NCBI GenBank assembly: GCA_020048295.1
Contig: JAIFMT010000176.1
Span: 1 to 6,001, forward strand
From: Rhodoferax sp.
Lineage (GTDB): Bacteria > Pseudomonadota > Gammaproteobacteria > Burkholderiales > Burkholderiaceae
DNA: 6,001 nucleotides
Reading direction: 5' to 3'
The position numbers and the translations under genes were made by a program. Below, one piece after another: positions 1-5,517 of this stretch. The notes beneath the pieces are model-generated. The model worked only from the letters and a program-made list of their open reading frames with translations, searched no databases and had not been told where the DNA came from. Position 1 is the first letter of the stretch; each line of letters begins with the position of its first letter.

Positions 1-533
1 CGTGTAGCGTCCCCGCCGCACTTTATTGGGGCAGACCCGCCATATGCACAGTAGGCCAGGTCCCAATCACCACCCAGATCACCATGACCCGTCGCGTTGA
101 CCGACGCAGATACTGGCGCGTTGATCCGACAAGCAAGTTCTTCAACCCACTGCTTGCCCAAATCGGTTTTCGCCACCTCGCACCCATACAAGAAAACTTC
201 TCCACCCGGAGCCAGAGAATTCTTGAGCACGTCGAGTGCTGGTGCATATAGGCCCAGCTTGCGTTGGTTAAGGGTTGTGACGCCAAGCTTGAGTTCCCCT
301 GGAGCGCCATGACTGACGATATGAATGGCCTTCCATGGTGGGGTACCCGAAAGATAGCTGGCAATCTGTTCCAGTGAATCCGCTTGGCTGTCGAGCAATA
401 CAGCCTGCCTACCTTGGCTGACAGATACGAATAACGACTGCCAGTCGCCAATATCGTTAAGGACAAAAACGACTTCTGACAGCGTGGCTTGAACTTGCAC
501 AGGCGGCAACCTATTGGACGATGTGAATGGCAT
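1..533 (-). CDS. DUF4347-domain protein, N-terminal part (runs off left edge)
   Basis: This minus-strand frame is open from an ATG at 533 to the window edge, giving 177 residues and no stop. An AGGAG motif five bases upstream of the ATG supports this start. The sequence reads as a DUF4347 domain: a beta-strand start EVVFVLNDIGDW (about residues 20-31), then DSLEQIASYLSG (52-63), the His-Gly motif IHIVSHG (70-76), a LAPGGEVFLYGCEV stretch with Gly117-Cys118, and a closing TGHGDLGGDWDLAY (148-161). In known proteins this domain usually sits at the N-terminus of very large, repeat-rich, often RTX- or cadherin-like surface or secreted proteins, so much of the gene probably lies to the left. No classical signal peptide is visible, as is common for type I secretion substrates. 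Function is unknown. The hydrophobic-His-Gly and hydrophobic-Gly-Cys pattern recalls clan CD cysteine peptidases, which is inference only. Domain identity is fairly secure; full architecture cannot be seen. Confidence 0.82.
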   Translation of the reverse strand, partial: MPFTSSNRLPPVQVQATLSEVVFVLNDIGDWQSLFVSVSQGRQAVLLDSQADSLEQIASYLSGTPPWKAIHIVSHGAPGELKLGVTTLNQRKLGLYAPALDVLKNSLAPGGEVFLYGCEVAKTDLGKQWVEELACRINAPVSASVNATGHGDLGGDWDLAYCAYGGSAPIKCGGDAT

Positions 534-538
534 GATGG

Positions 539-543
539 CTCCT
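539..543 (-). promoter_or_regulatory. Ribosome binding site of the DUF4347 gene
   Basis: AGGAG on the minus strand lies five bases before the ATG at 533. It decides the start, because the frame stays open upstream to a TAG near 630 without another comparably placed Shine-Dalgarno sequence. Confidence 0.7.
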
Positions 544-634
544 GGTGGTGTGATGGGTGCCGCAAATCGTATAAAGCCACCGTCTCTCTGCCGTCTCTTG
601 ACAGCGTTTTTGAGCAAGTTACACGATGCCTAGC

Positions 635-865
635 TCAATTTGGCAATCCGCCCCGTGTGGCGGTACTGATGCGCCCTGATGCCAGTGGCGTTTCAACCCC
701 TGAGCGAATCTGTATCGCCTGAAAGTCAGTGATGCCGCCACCAGCAGCGCGAGCCCAATCGCTGATGGTGCGCTCACCGAGGCGCAATTTGCCACCATTC
801 AATGAAATGGCGCATGCGCCCATTGCGTTGATTTCATGCATGGCAACGGCACCATCAAGCGACAT
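635..865 (-). pseudogene. C-terminal remnant of a probable tyrosine recombinase/integrase
   Basis: A short minus-strand frame encodes about 76 residues. The stretch RTISDWARAAGG, followed by ITDFQAIQIRSGVETPLAS and GRISTATRGGL, resembles the region of phage-type integrases around the HxxR catalytic motif. In many of these the text reads like a W-x-x-x-A-G segment, then F-x-x-x-x-(I/V)-R-(S/R)-(G/T)-V-E-T-x-L-A, then a short I-S-x-x-x-R-G-x-L helix before the second catalytic region. Here the frame stops right where the next motif (QSHG...RHYDGHDY in relatives) should begin, so the catalytic Tyr and His are missing. The N-terminal two-thirds are missing as well. The ATG at 865 overlaps the end of the neighbouring EAL/HDOD fragment and is probably not a real start. 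Assignment is from pattern memory only, so confidence is moderate. If correct, it marks an old mobile-element boundary beside the DUF4347 gene. Confidence 0.45.
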
Positions 866-1133
866 TCACCAGGTTGTTGGCCCAAATCAGACTTTGATGT
901 GTACGGTTGATAAAAATAAGCATCGGTCCCGGCAGCATATCTTCGCCAATATGGTTCATAGCGCTGAACGATAGAAAAATATCGCTTTCAACGTCATAGG
1001 CATTGGGTGCCGTAGAGCCGTCAAACAACTCGTAAGCAACCTCTTTGCGATTCACATCCAGAATCGGCTGGCGTGCAATCAGACCTTGCGCAACGGCTTT
1101 CGGAATGACGGGAGCGTCAGCATTGGAGTGCAT
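855..1133 (-). pseudogene. N-terminal fragment of an EAL/HDOD (YuxH-type) signalling protein
   Basis: A 92-residue frame starts at ATG 1133. It carries the characteristic opening of YuxH-family proteins, which fuse a degenerate EAL domain to an HDOD domain: IARQPILD (residues 19-26), then VAYELFDGS (32-40), then IFINRTHQSL (73-82), a segment that in relatives reads like FINCTHESL. Full-length proteins are around 400 residues. Here homology stops at about residue 90, just after the third EAL strand, and the sequence changes into unrelated DNA that reads like an integrase tail. The c-di-GMP-binding residues, the rest of the EAL fold and the whole HDOD domain are absent. There is no convincing Shine-Dalgarno sequence. 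Intact family members act in cytoplasmic signalling. This fragment is almost certainly non-functional, left by a deletion or insertion whose breakpoint lies near 860. Confidence 0.72.
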
Positions 1134-1360
1134 AGGCAGAGGGTTAGAAGCTCGAAAAAGCCGACCAGGGCATCAGCGCTTGAGCCATGTGGCCAAAGAT
1201 GTTAAAGAAAATTGGTGTCTGCTGCATAAGTCAGTTACATCGCCCAGCCAGACTCTTGGACCACACTGTGCATCAATTGCCATTTCACGCAGCGATCAGC
1301 GCTCGCCTTGTGGCGCACCGGCCAGCCCCTCTCGCACAGTCGGGTAACACAGGCGCAGCT
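1134..1360. other. Unassigned DNA between two gene fragments
   Basis: This stretch separates the EAL/HDOD fragment (minus) from the oxidoreductase tail (plus). The plus frame of the oxidoreductase tail stays open back to an ATG at 1187, but the ~58 residues it would add (for example LLDHTVHQLPFHA) do not read convincingly as the family. I see no promoter, RNA gene, terminator or insertion-sequence end in it. It is probably decayed or junction sequence. Confidence 0.4.
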
Positions 1361-1543
1361 ACCGGCAAGGAAGAAAAGATTGACGTGTCTGGCGTGGCTG
1401 TCAGCATGAACGGCATCGAACTGCAGGACCGCGAGTTTTTTGCCGCCATCGCAGAGGGCCGCCAGCCCAACAGCAGTGTGGCGAGTGTGCTGCCGTGTTA
1501 CCAGGTGCTGCACGCCCTGGAGCAGCAGCTCAACGCGGCATGA
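1361..1543 (+). pseudogene. C-terminal remnant of a Gfo/Idh/MocA-family oxidoreductase
   Basis: The last 60 codons before the TGA at 1541-1543 read as the C-terminal end of a Gfo/Idh/MocA NAD(P)-dependent sugar or related dehydrogenase. The diagnostic stretch is IDVSGVAVSMNGIELQDREF, followed by FAAIAEGRQPNSSVASVLP and then CYQVLHALEQQL, where relatives have the conserved (D/E)-F-x-x-A-I-x-x-G-R-x-P-x-x-(S/D) segment near the C-terminus. Intact proteins are about 330-390 residues. The Rossmann nucleotide-binding N-terminus and the catalytic Lys are absent from the window. The frame stays open upstream only over unrecognisable sequence to an ATG at 1187, so a translated product would lack the active site. 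The intact text of this end suggests a fairly recent truncation rather than long drift. Confidence 0.72.
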
Positions 1544-1707
1544 CAAGGCCGGCTGGTGGGCGCGGATTGCTATTTTAACTATAACTGTTAGCGCATGCTG
1601 CATAAGGGCTAAAGGCTGTTTTTTCATATAAAACACTGCGAATGATCGCGGTTTTGCTCATGGCGGCACAATTGCGCATTGCCGATTTAACTCAACAGAG
1701 ACCGACC
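1544..1707 (+). other. Spacer upstream of the rhodanese gene
   Basis: This 164-base spacer is more A+T-rich than its neighbours, notably at 1566-1590 and 1619-1634, and probably holds the rhodanese promoter. TATAAA at 1627-1632 could be a -10 element, but no -35 hexamer at proper spacing stands out. TTAGC (1588-1592) and GCTAA (1608-1612) could pair ahead of a T-run at 1619-1624, but the stem is too short and the loop too long to call a terminator. Confidence 0.3.
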
Positions 1708-2193
1708 ATGTCACACGCCACCTTTGCCCAGCTGATTAACGCTGCCTTGCCCCAGGTCCAGGAACTGATGCCCTGGGATGTCGATGCCATGCGGCAAAGC
1801 CAGCCTGAACTGCTGATTGTGGACATCCGCGAGGCCGATGAATTCGCCAGCGGACATATCCAGGGCGCATTGCCGGTGCCGCGCGGCATCCTGGAGGCCT
1901 CTTGTGACTGGGGTTATTCCGACACCGTTCCGGTCTTGGTGCAGGCGCGTGACAAGCCGGTGGTGCTGGTGTGCCGTTCGGGCAACCGCACCGTGCTGGC
2001 TGCCCTCACGCTGCAGCAAATGGGGTATCAGCAGGTGTATTCCATGAAAACCGGCGTTCGCGGCTGGAACGATTACGAGTTGCCGCTGGTCAATATGCAA
2101 GATGAGCAGGTAGATATCGACCTGGCCGACGAGCTGCTCAACCCACCACTGCGGCCTGAGCAAATGCCACCCAAGGCAGGAGCGTCCAAATAG
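1708..2193 (+). CDS. Single-domain rhodanese-like sulfurtransferase
   Basis: The protein has 161 residues from ATG 1708. One rhodanese domain spans roughly residues 15-130. It shows LLIVDIREADEFASGHIQGA (35-54), the usual first rhodanese motif with Asp39 and Arg41, and the active-site loop Cys89-Arg-Ser-Gly-Asn-Arg94. That six-residue loop starting with a cysteine is the sulfurtransferase form rather than the seven-residue Cdc25 phosphatase form, so the protein is expected to carry a persulfide on Cys89. VRGW (after MKTG) is the usual domain-closing motif. A 30-residue polar tail follows. There is no signal peptide, so it is likely cytoplasmic. The frame also opens at ATG 1642, but conservation begins after MSHATF, so 1708 is preferred; the Shine-Dalgarno sequence is weak (only AGAG near 1698). 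The physiological sulfur donor and acceptor cannot be inferred. It converges with the next gene at a 13-base gap. Confidence 0.9.
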   Translation: MSHATFAQLINAALPQVQELMPWDVDAMRQSQPELLIVDIREADEFASGHIQGALPVPRGILEASCDWGYSDTVPVLVQARDKPVVLVCRSGNRTVLAALTLQQMGYQQVYSMKTGVRGWNDYELPLVNMQDEQVDIDLADELLNPPLRPEQMPPKAGASK

Positions 2194-2206
2194 TGGGGTG
2201 GCAACT

Positions 2207-2470
2207 TCAATGGCAACGGCACTGCGCCGATAGGCCCTGCTGCAACAGCGCGGCGCAGTCGCGCAACGCGCTGGACCCGGCGGCAATGGCCAGTTTTAAC
2301 AGGCCAGCGGCGTAATCCGGGTCGCTGTGCAGGCGCTCGCTGTTGATCCACCAGCCCAGGCCGGCCATCAACCATTTGAAATCGACTTCTTCCAGCAGTA
2401 GCGTGCGCGCATCGGCCACTGGGGCCGACAGTGCGGCAGGGCAGGGGGTTTGAAAAGGCGGGCTGTTCAT
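2207..2470 (-). CDS. Small conserved hypothetical protein (87 aa)
   Basis: This minus-strand gene of 87 residues has a good Shine-Dalgarno sequence (AAGGAG, rc of 2480-2485) nine bases before its ATG. The core EEVDFKWLMAGLGWWINSER (residues 27-46) is rich in Trp and acidic residues. The rest is alpha-helical-looking (DYAAGLLKLAIAAG, SSALRDCAALLQQ). There is no signal peptide or transmembrane segment, so it is probably a soluble cytoplasmic protein. I recall similar small proteins in Comamonadaceae with no assigned function, and I do not recognise a named domain. The gene converges on the rhodanese gene and diverges from the pseudouridine synthase gene, so it stands as its own transcription unit, with its promoter inside 2486-2633. 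Confidence 0.72.
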   Translation of the reverse strand: MNSPPFQTPCPAALSAPVADARTLLLEEVDFKWLMAGLGWWINSERLHSDPDYAAGLLKLAIAAGSSALRDCAALLQQGLSAQCRCH

Positions 2471-2479
2471 GGTGACACA

Positions 2480-2485
2480 CTCCTT
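2480..2485 (-). promoter_or_regulatory. Ribosome binding site of the 87-aa protein gene
   Basis: AAGGAG on the minus strand, nine bases from the ATG at 2470. It is the strongest argument that this short frame is translated from that start. Confidence 0.65.
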
Positions 2486-2633
2486 GCATGTCTTGTGAGG
2501 GCAACTTCTTTAATGCCCTGAGCCGAAGTGTGCGCGGTTGCAGTTGCGGGATACGCCAAAAAAGCAGTGGAAAGCCGGCGCAGTTGCTGGCCTTCGCTAG
2601 ATGTGATGCCATTGCGTTTGCGATACTTCGGTC

Positions 2634-3389
2634 ATGCAACTCCAAGACATCCTCTATTCCCAAGGCTTTGGCACACGCCGGGTGTGTGCCGGTTTGATTC
2701 AACAGGGGCATGTGCAGGTTTATGATAAAAATGTACCTCAAGCCCTTATTCCATGTGCGCTTTCAGCTGCAGAATTTGAAGTTAATGAGCTGCGCTTTCG
2801 GGTGCAGGGGGTGGACTGGCCTTACGCTGAGCGGGCTTATCTGATGCTGCACAAGCCAGCTGGCACCGAGTGTTCGCAAAAACCCTCCACCTATCCCAGC
2901 GTCTATACCTTGCTGCCCGCACCGCTGCGCCAGCGGCCACAGAAAGGCGCGGTACAGGGCGTGCAGGCAGTTGGCCGGCTCGACCAGGACACCACCGGCC
3001 TGCTGCTGCTGACCGACGATGGCAAGTTCATTCACCGCATGAGTTCGCCGCGCCACCATGTGCCCAAGGTGTATGAAGTCACCGTCAAACATCCACTGGA
3101 TGCGCGCCAGGTGCAGCAGTTGCTGGCCGGTGTGGTGCTCGACGACGATCCGCAGCCAGTGCGGGCGGCGGCCTGCGAGGCGGTGTCTGACTTTCACCTG
3201 CGACTGACGTTGACCGAGGGCAAATACCACCAGGTCAAGCGCATGCTGGCGGCGGTCAGCAACCGGGTGGAAGCCTTGCACCGCTCGCAAATTGGTGGCC
3301 TGCGCCTACCTGACACTCTGGCACCGGGCCAATGGTGCTGGCTAACGCCGGATAATCTGGCATCGATCCATCTGCCGCAGATCACCTAA
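2634..3389 (+). CDS. rsuA: 16S rRNA pseudouridine synthase, RsuA family
   Basis: A 251-residue protein of the RsuA/RluB/E/F group of pseudouridine synthases, which isomerise uridine in rRNA. RsuA acts on U516 of 16S rRNA during small-subunit assembly. An N-terminal S4-like RNA-binding segment (ILYSQGFGTRRVCAGLIQQG, residues 6-25) is followed by the catalytic domain. Its motif II GRLDQDTTGLLLLTDDG (114-130) contains the catalytic Asp117, and EGKYHQVKRML (195-205) is the conserved C-terminal motif. KPAG (74-77) is the first motif of the fold. Length is typical (RsuA of E. coli is about 230 residues). The start lacks a clear Shine-Dalgarno sequence, but it is the only ATG placed at the beginning of the S4 region. 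The gene is divergent from the 87-aa gene. Family membership is secure. The exact target (RsuA, rather than RluE or RluF) is inferred from the short S4 form and overall resemblance. Confidence 0.9.
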   Translation: MQLQDILYSQGFGTRRVCAGLIQQGHVQVYDKNVPQALIPCALSAAEFEVNELRFRVQGVDWPYAERAYLMLHKPAGTECSQKPSTYPSVYTLLPAPLRQRPQKGAVQGVQAVGRLDQDTTGLLLLTDDGKFIHRMSSPRHHVPKVYEVTVKHPLDARQVQQLLAGVVLDDDPQPVRAAACEAVSDFHLRLTLTEGKYHQVKRMLAAVSNRVEALHRSQIGGLRLPDTLAPGQWCWLTPDNLASIHLPQIT

Positions 3390-3417
3390 CCCGTCTTGGC
3401 AGCCTGCTTGCGCCGCC

Positions 3418-3732
3418 CATCATTTCTCCAAGCTACCCCAGCTCAGCGAAAGTCTTCAACACGCCAACCTGCGGCTGTGGGTCAGCCCGCGCTTTCGCCG
3501 CTTTCACCACGTCAGCGGCATCGGCCACGAGTCGCAGGGCCAGCACACGCTGGGTGGCTGCAACTTTGGCGTGCAACTGCCGCGGTGGGACATGCTGTTG
3601 GGCATGGCCAAGCTCGAACTGCGTTTTGAGCCCACCGGCGTGCGCTGCCAGGTCGATGACGGGCGCGACTATGGCAGTGGCTTCTGGTCGCAGCAATGGC
3701 TGGGATTGATGCGGCTGGCCGGGCGCGCCTGA
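3418..3732 (+). pseudogene. C-terminal remnant of a sterol desaturase/fatty acid hydroxylase-family gene
   Basis: A plus frame with no ATG near its start encodes 104 recognisable residues up to the TGA at 3730-3732. WVSPRFRRFHHVSGIGHE (about remnant residues 21-38) corresponds to the SPxFHRxHH iron-ligand region of the fatty acid hydroxylase superfamily, then LGGCNFGVQLPRWDMLLG and DYGSGFWSQQWLGLMRL match the C-terminal end of Comamonadaceae members. Intact enzymes are integral-membrane di-iron proteins of about 300 or more residues with several transmembrane helices and three or four histidine clusters. Everything upstream of the last cluster is missing, and recognisable sequence begins 28 bases after the rsuA stop. 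Where many relatives have His in the first position of HxxHH there appears to be Arg (FRRFHH), possibly drift. The frame is open upstream to a stop at 3343, but only through out-of-frame rsuA sequence. This is best read as a deletion remnant. Confidence 0.7.
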
Positions 3733-3753
3733 CGCGACTGCGCAGGGCTCGGG

Positions 3754-3759
3754 TATATT
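3754..3759 (+). promoter_or_regulatory. Possible -10 element just upstream of the EI24 gene
   Basis: TATATT at 3754-3759 is close to the TATAAT consensus in otherwise G+C-rich DNA. A start about seven bases downstream would fall on or near the ATG at 3766, giving a leaderless or almost leaderless mRNA. No good -35 box is present (only CTGACG at 3729-3734 with 19-base spacing), so this is tentative. Confidence 0.25.
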
Positions 3760-3765
3760 GCGGTC

Positions 3766-4647
3766 ATGCAGCTCTTGTTTGATTCTTTCTGGCGGGCGGT
3801 GGCCTATTGCCTGCACCCGCGGGTGATTGCGCTGTCCGTGCTGCCGCTGCTGCTGATGGTTGGCCTGTCGCTCGGGTTGGGCTATCTGTATTGGGATCTG
3901 GCGCTGGACTGGGTACGCGGCTGGGTAGAAGCCTCCAGCGTGATCAGCAGCATTGCTGGCTGGCTGGAGGGGCTGGGTCTGGGTGGCCTCAAATCGGCGC
4001 TGGTGCCGCTGATTGTGATCTTTGCCATCACGCCGCTGATTGTGTTGCTGTCCTTGCTGGTGGTGGCCTTGCTGATGGCGCCGGCGTTGACGGCGTTGGT
4101 GGCACAAAAACGCTTTCCAAATCTGGAGCGCAAACGCGGCAACTCGTTTTTTACCAGCCTGCTGTGGTCCTTGTTTTCCACGCTGTTGGCGCTGGTGGCG
4201 TTGTTGGTGTCGCTGCCGCTGTGGCTGATTCCGCCTTTGATCCTGGTGCTGCCACCGCTGATCTGGGGCTGGCTGACCTACCGCGTGATGGCTTTTGATG
4301 CCTTGGCCGAGCACGCCAGTGCCTCAGAGCGGCGCGAGATTTTTCGCCAGCACCGCATGGCTTTGCTTGGTATTGGGGTGTTTTGCGGCTTTTTGGGCGC
4401 GGCACCGAGCCTGATCTGGGCCTCGGGGGCCTTGCTAGCGGCAGCATTCGTCATTCTGGTGCCGCTGGCGGTGTGGATTTACACCCTGGTGTTTGCCTTG
4501 TCGTCGCTGTGGTTTGCCCACTATTGCCTGGCGGCGCTGCACGCTTTGCGCCAGCAGTCTTCTGCGCCAGCCCCCGTGATACCGATTGAGCCACCGGCGT
4601 TGGCGACGACCACGACAACCGACATTCCTATTGATTTGCCCCCCTGA
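3766..4647 (+). CDS. EI24-domain (CysZ-like) integral membrane protein
   Basis: This protein has 293 residues and is strongly hydrophobic. Likely membrane segments lie at about 20-42, 78-105, 134-172 (probably two), 198-218 and 222-253, with a Pro/Thr-rich cytoplasmic-looking tail after 265. The segment YRVMAFDALAEHASASERRE (172-191), followed by IFRQHR, is the typical conserved loop of the bacterial EI24 (formerly DUF540) family. That family shares a fold with the sulfate transporter CysZ, but most members, including this Burkholderiales type, have no proven substrate. No transport claim is made here. The ATG at 3766 has no convincing Shine-Dalgarno sequence, while a TATATT lies seven bases upstream. 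The stop overlaps the start of the next gene by one base (TGATG), so the two are likely one operon with coupled translation. The EI24 family call is good; the function is unknown. Confidence 0.85.
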   Translation: MQLLFDSFWRAVAYCLHPRVIALSVLPLLLMVGLSLGLGYLYWDLALDWVRGWVEASSVISSIAGWLEGLGLGGLKSALVPLIVIFAITPLIVLLSLLVVALLMAPALTALVAQKRFPNLERKRGNSFFTSLLWSLFSTLLALVALLVSLPLWLIPPLILVLPPLIWGWLTYRVMAFDALAEHASASERREIFRQHRMALLGIGVFCGFLGAAPSLIWASGALLAAAFVILVPLAVWIYTLVFALSSLWFAHYCLAALHALRQQSSAPAPVIPIEPPALATTTTTDIPIDLPP

Positions 4648-5492
4648 TGACCCCCATGATGCCGACATCCCCACCCTTGCTGGCCACTGAGCCACCCCAC
4701 TTTGGCCTGATCATCATTGGCGACGAAATTTTGTCGGGCAAGCGCGCCGACAAGCATTTGACTCAGGTCATTGAACTGCTCAAGGCGCGCGGCCTGCAAC
4801 TTGACTATGCCGAGTATGTGGGCGATGTGCCCGAGCGCATCACCGCCACCTTGCAGCGCGCCTTTGCCTCAGGTGACGTGGTGTTCTCCACCGGCGGCAT
4901 CGGTGCCACGCCTGACGATCACACGCGCCAGTGTGCCGCGCGCGCCCTGGGTGTTGACTTGCAGCTGCATCCGCAAGCCAAGGCGCTGATCGAGCAGCGC
5001 ATGCAGGAGATGGCGCTTGAGAGAGGCCTGACCTATGACCCGCAGGTGGCCGACAACCAGCACCGCCTCAACATGGGCGTGTTTCCGGCGGGTGCCACCC
5101 TCATCCCCAACCCGTTCAACAGGATTCCCGGCTTTCAATGCGGTCGGGTGTGTTTTGTGCCGGGCTTTCCGGTGATGGCGTGGCCGATGATCGAATGGGT
5201 GCTCGATACCCAGTATGCGCAGTTCTTCAGGGCGCAACCCTGGCTGGAGCAGTCGGTGATCGTGCTCGGCGCGCTCGAGGCCACGCTGACCCCGCTGATG
5301 GAGCGCATTGAGCGTGAACACCCCGGCATCAAGGTGTTCAGCCTGCCCAGCGTCGATCACCCGCAATACGGTCGCCACATTGAACTGGGTGTGAAAGGCA
5401 CGCCAGCCGCTGTGGCGGCGGCCTATGCGGCGCTGATGGCCGGTCTGCCCCAATTCAATGTGAAATTAGGCCCCGAATTGGTGCGATCTTGA
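4647..5492 (+). CDS. Stand-alone molybdopterin-binding (MoCF/CinA N-terminal-like) protein
   Basis: A 281-residue protein with the MoCF_biosynth (MogA/MoeA/CinA-N) fold. GLIIIGDEILSGKRADKH (residues 20-37) and VVFSTGGIGATPDDHT (78-93) form the two glycine-rich and acidic loops that bind molybdopterin in relatives. The usual motif is TGGIGPTxDDxT, so Ala87 replaces the common Pro. NPFNRIPGF (155-163) and FVPGFPVMAWPM (170-181) are the CinA-type loops that follow. The C-terminal CinA deamidase domain (about 160 residues) is absent, so this is not a full CinA, and molybdopterin binding itself is only inferred. Such short proteins are common in Burkholderiales, and many are annotated as competence/damage-inducible protein A without evidence for that role. 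Translation probably starts by coupling: ATG 4647 overlaps the EI24 stop. ATGs at 4656 and 4659 are alternatives, and none has a Shine-Dalgarno sequence. No other molybdenum-cofactor gene is nearby. Confidence 0.87.
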   Translation: MTPMMPTSPPLLATEPPHFGLIIIGDEILSGKRADKHLTQVIELLKARGLQLDYAEYVGDVPERITATLQRAFASGDVVFSTGGIGATPDDHTRQCAARALGVDLQLHPQAKALIEQRMQEMALERGLTYDPQVADNQHRLNMGVFPAGATLIPNPFNRIPGFQCGRVCFVPGFPVMAWPMIEWVLDTQYAQFFRAQPWLEQSVIVLGALEATLTPLMERIEREHPGIKVFSLPSVDHPQYGRHIELGVKGTPAAVAAAYAALMAGLPQFNVKLGPELVRS

Positions 5493-5493
5493 T

Positions 5494-5510
5494 TGCATTA
5501 TTTTGGTGCA
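5494..5510 (+). promoter_or_regulatory. NtrC-type enhancer box 1
   Basis: TGCATT-ATTTT-GGTGCA matches the NtrC dyad TGCACC-N5-GGTGCA in 10 of 12 half-site positions. Its right half-site is perfect. It begins one base after the stop of the upstream gene and lies about 184 bases upstream of the predicted sigma-54 start site, within normal enhancer range. Confidence 0.78.
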
Positions 5511-5517
5511 TTTGTTC

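Noticed and set aside
23..580. 185-residue minus-strand open frame
   Set aside because: It lies in another frame across the DUF4347 coding region. Its composition is Arg/Ser/His-rich and resembles no family, while the overlapping frame reads as a clear domain with a ribosome binding site.
1588..1624. Possible terminator (TTAGC/GCTAA followed by a T-run)
   Set aside because: The stem is only five pairs with a 15-base loop, and seven bases separate the stem from the T-run.
1235..1636. 133-residue minus-strand open frame
   Set aside because: It is antisense to the oxidoreductase tail and has no family-like motifs.
1642..1707. Earlier in-frame start of the rhodanese gene
   Set aside because: It would add 22 residues with no family match and no ribosome binding site; the domain text begins after ATG 1708.
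2498..2519. Inverted repeat AGGGCA/TGCCCT in the divergent spacer
   Set aside because: A six-base stem with a ten-base loop is common by chance, and no regulator site is recognised; noted only as weak.
2073..2741. 222-residue minus-strand open frame
   Set aside because: It runs across the rhodanese end, the 87-aa gene in a different frame and the start of rsuA, all of which have better support.
3433..4314. 293-residue minus-strand open frame rich in Gln, His and Arg
   Set aside because: It is antisense to the EI24 gene and the hydroxylase remnant. Low-complexity Q/H/R composition is typical of the reverse of Leu- and Ala-rich membrane-protein codons.
4869..5453. 194-residue minus-strand open frame
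   Set aside because: It is a shadow of the molybdopterin-binding gene, with Arg/His-rich composition and no recognisable motif.
4647..5492. Calling this gene cinA
   Set aside because: Only the MoCF-like N-terminal half is present and the deamidase domain is missing, so the symbol would mislead.
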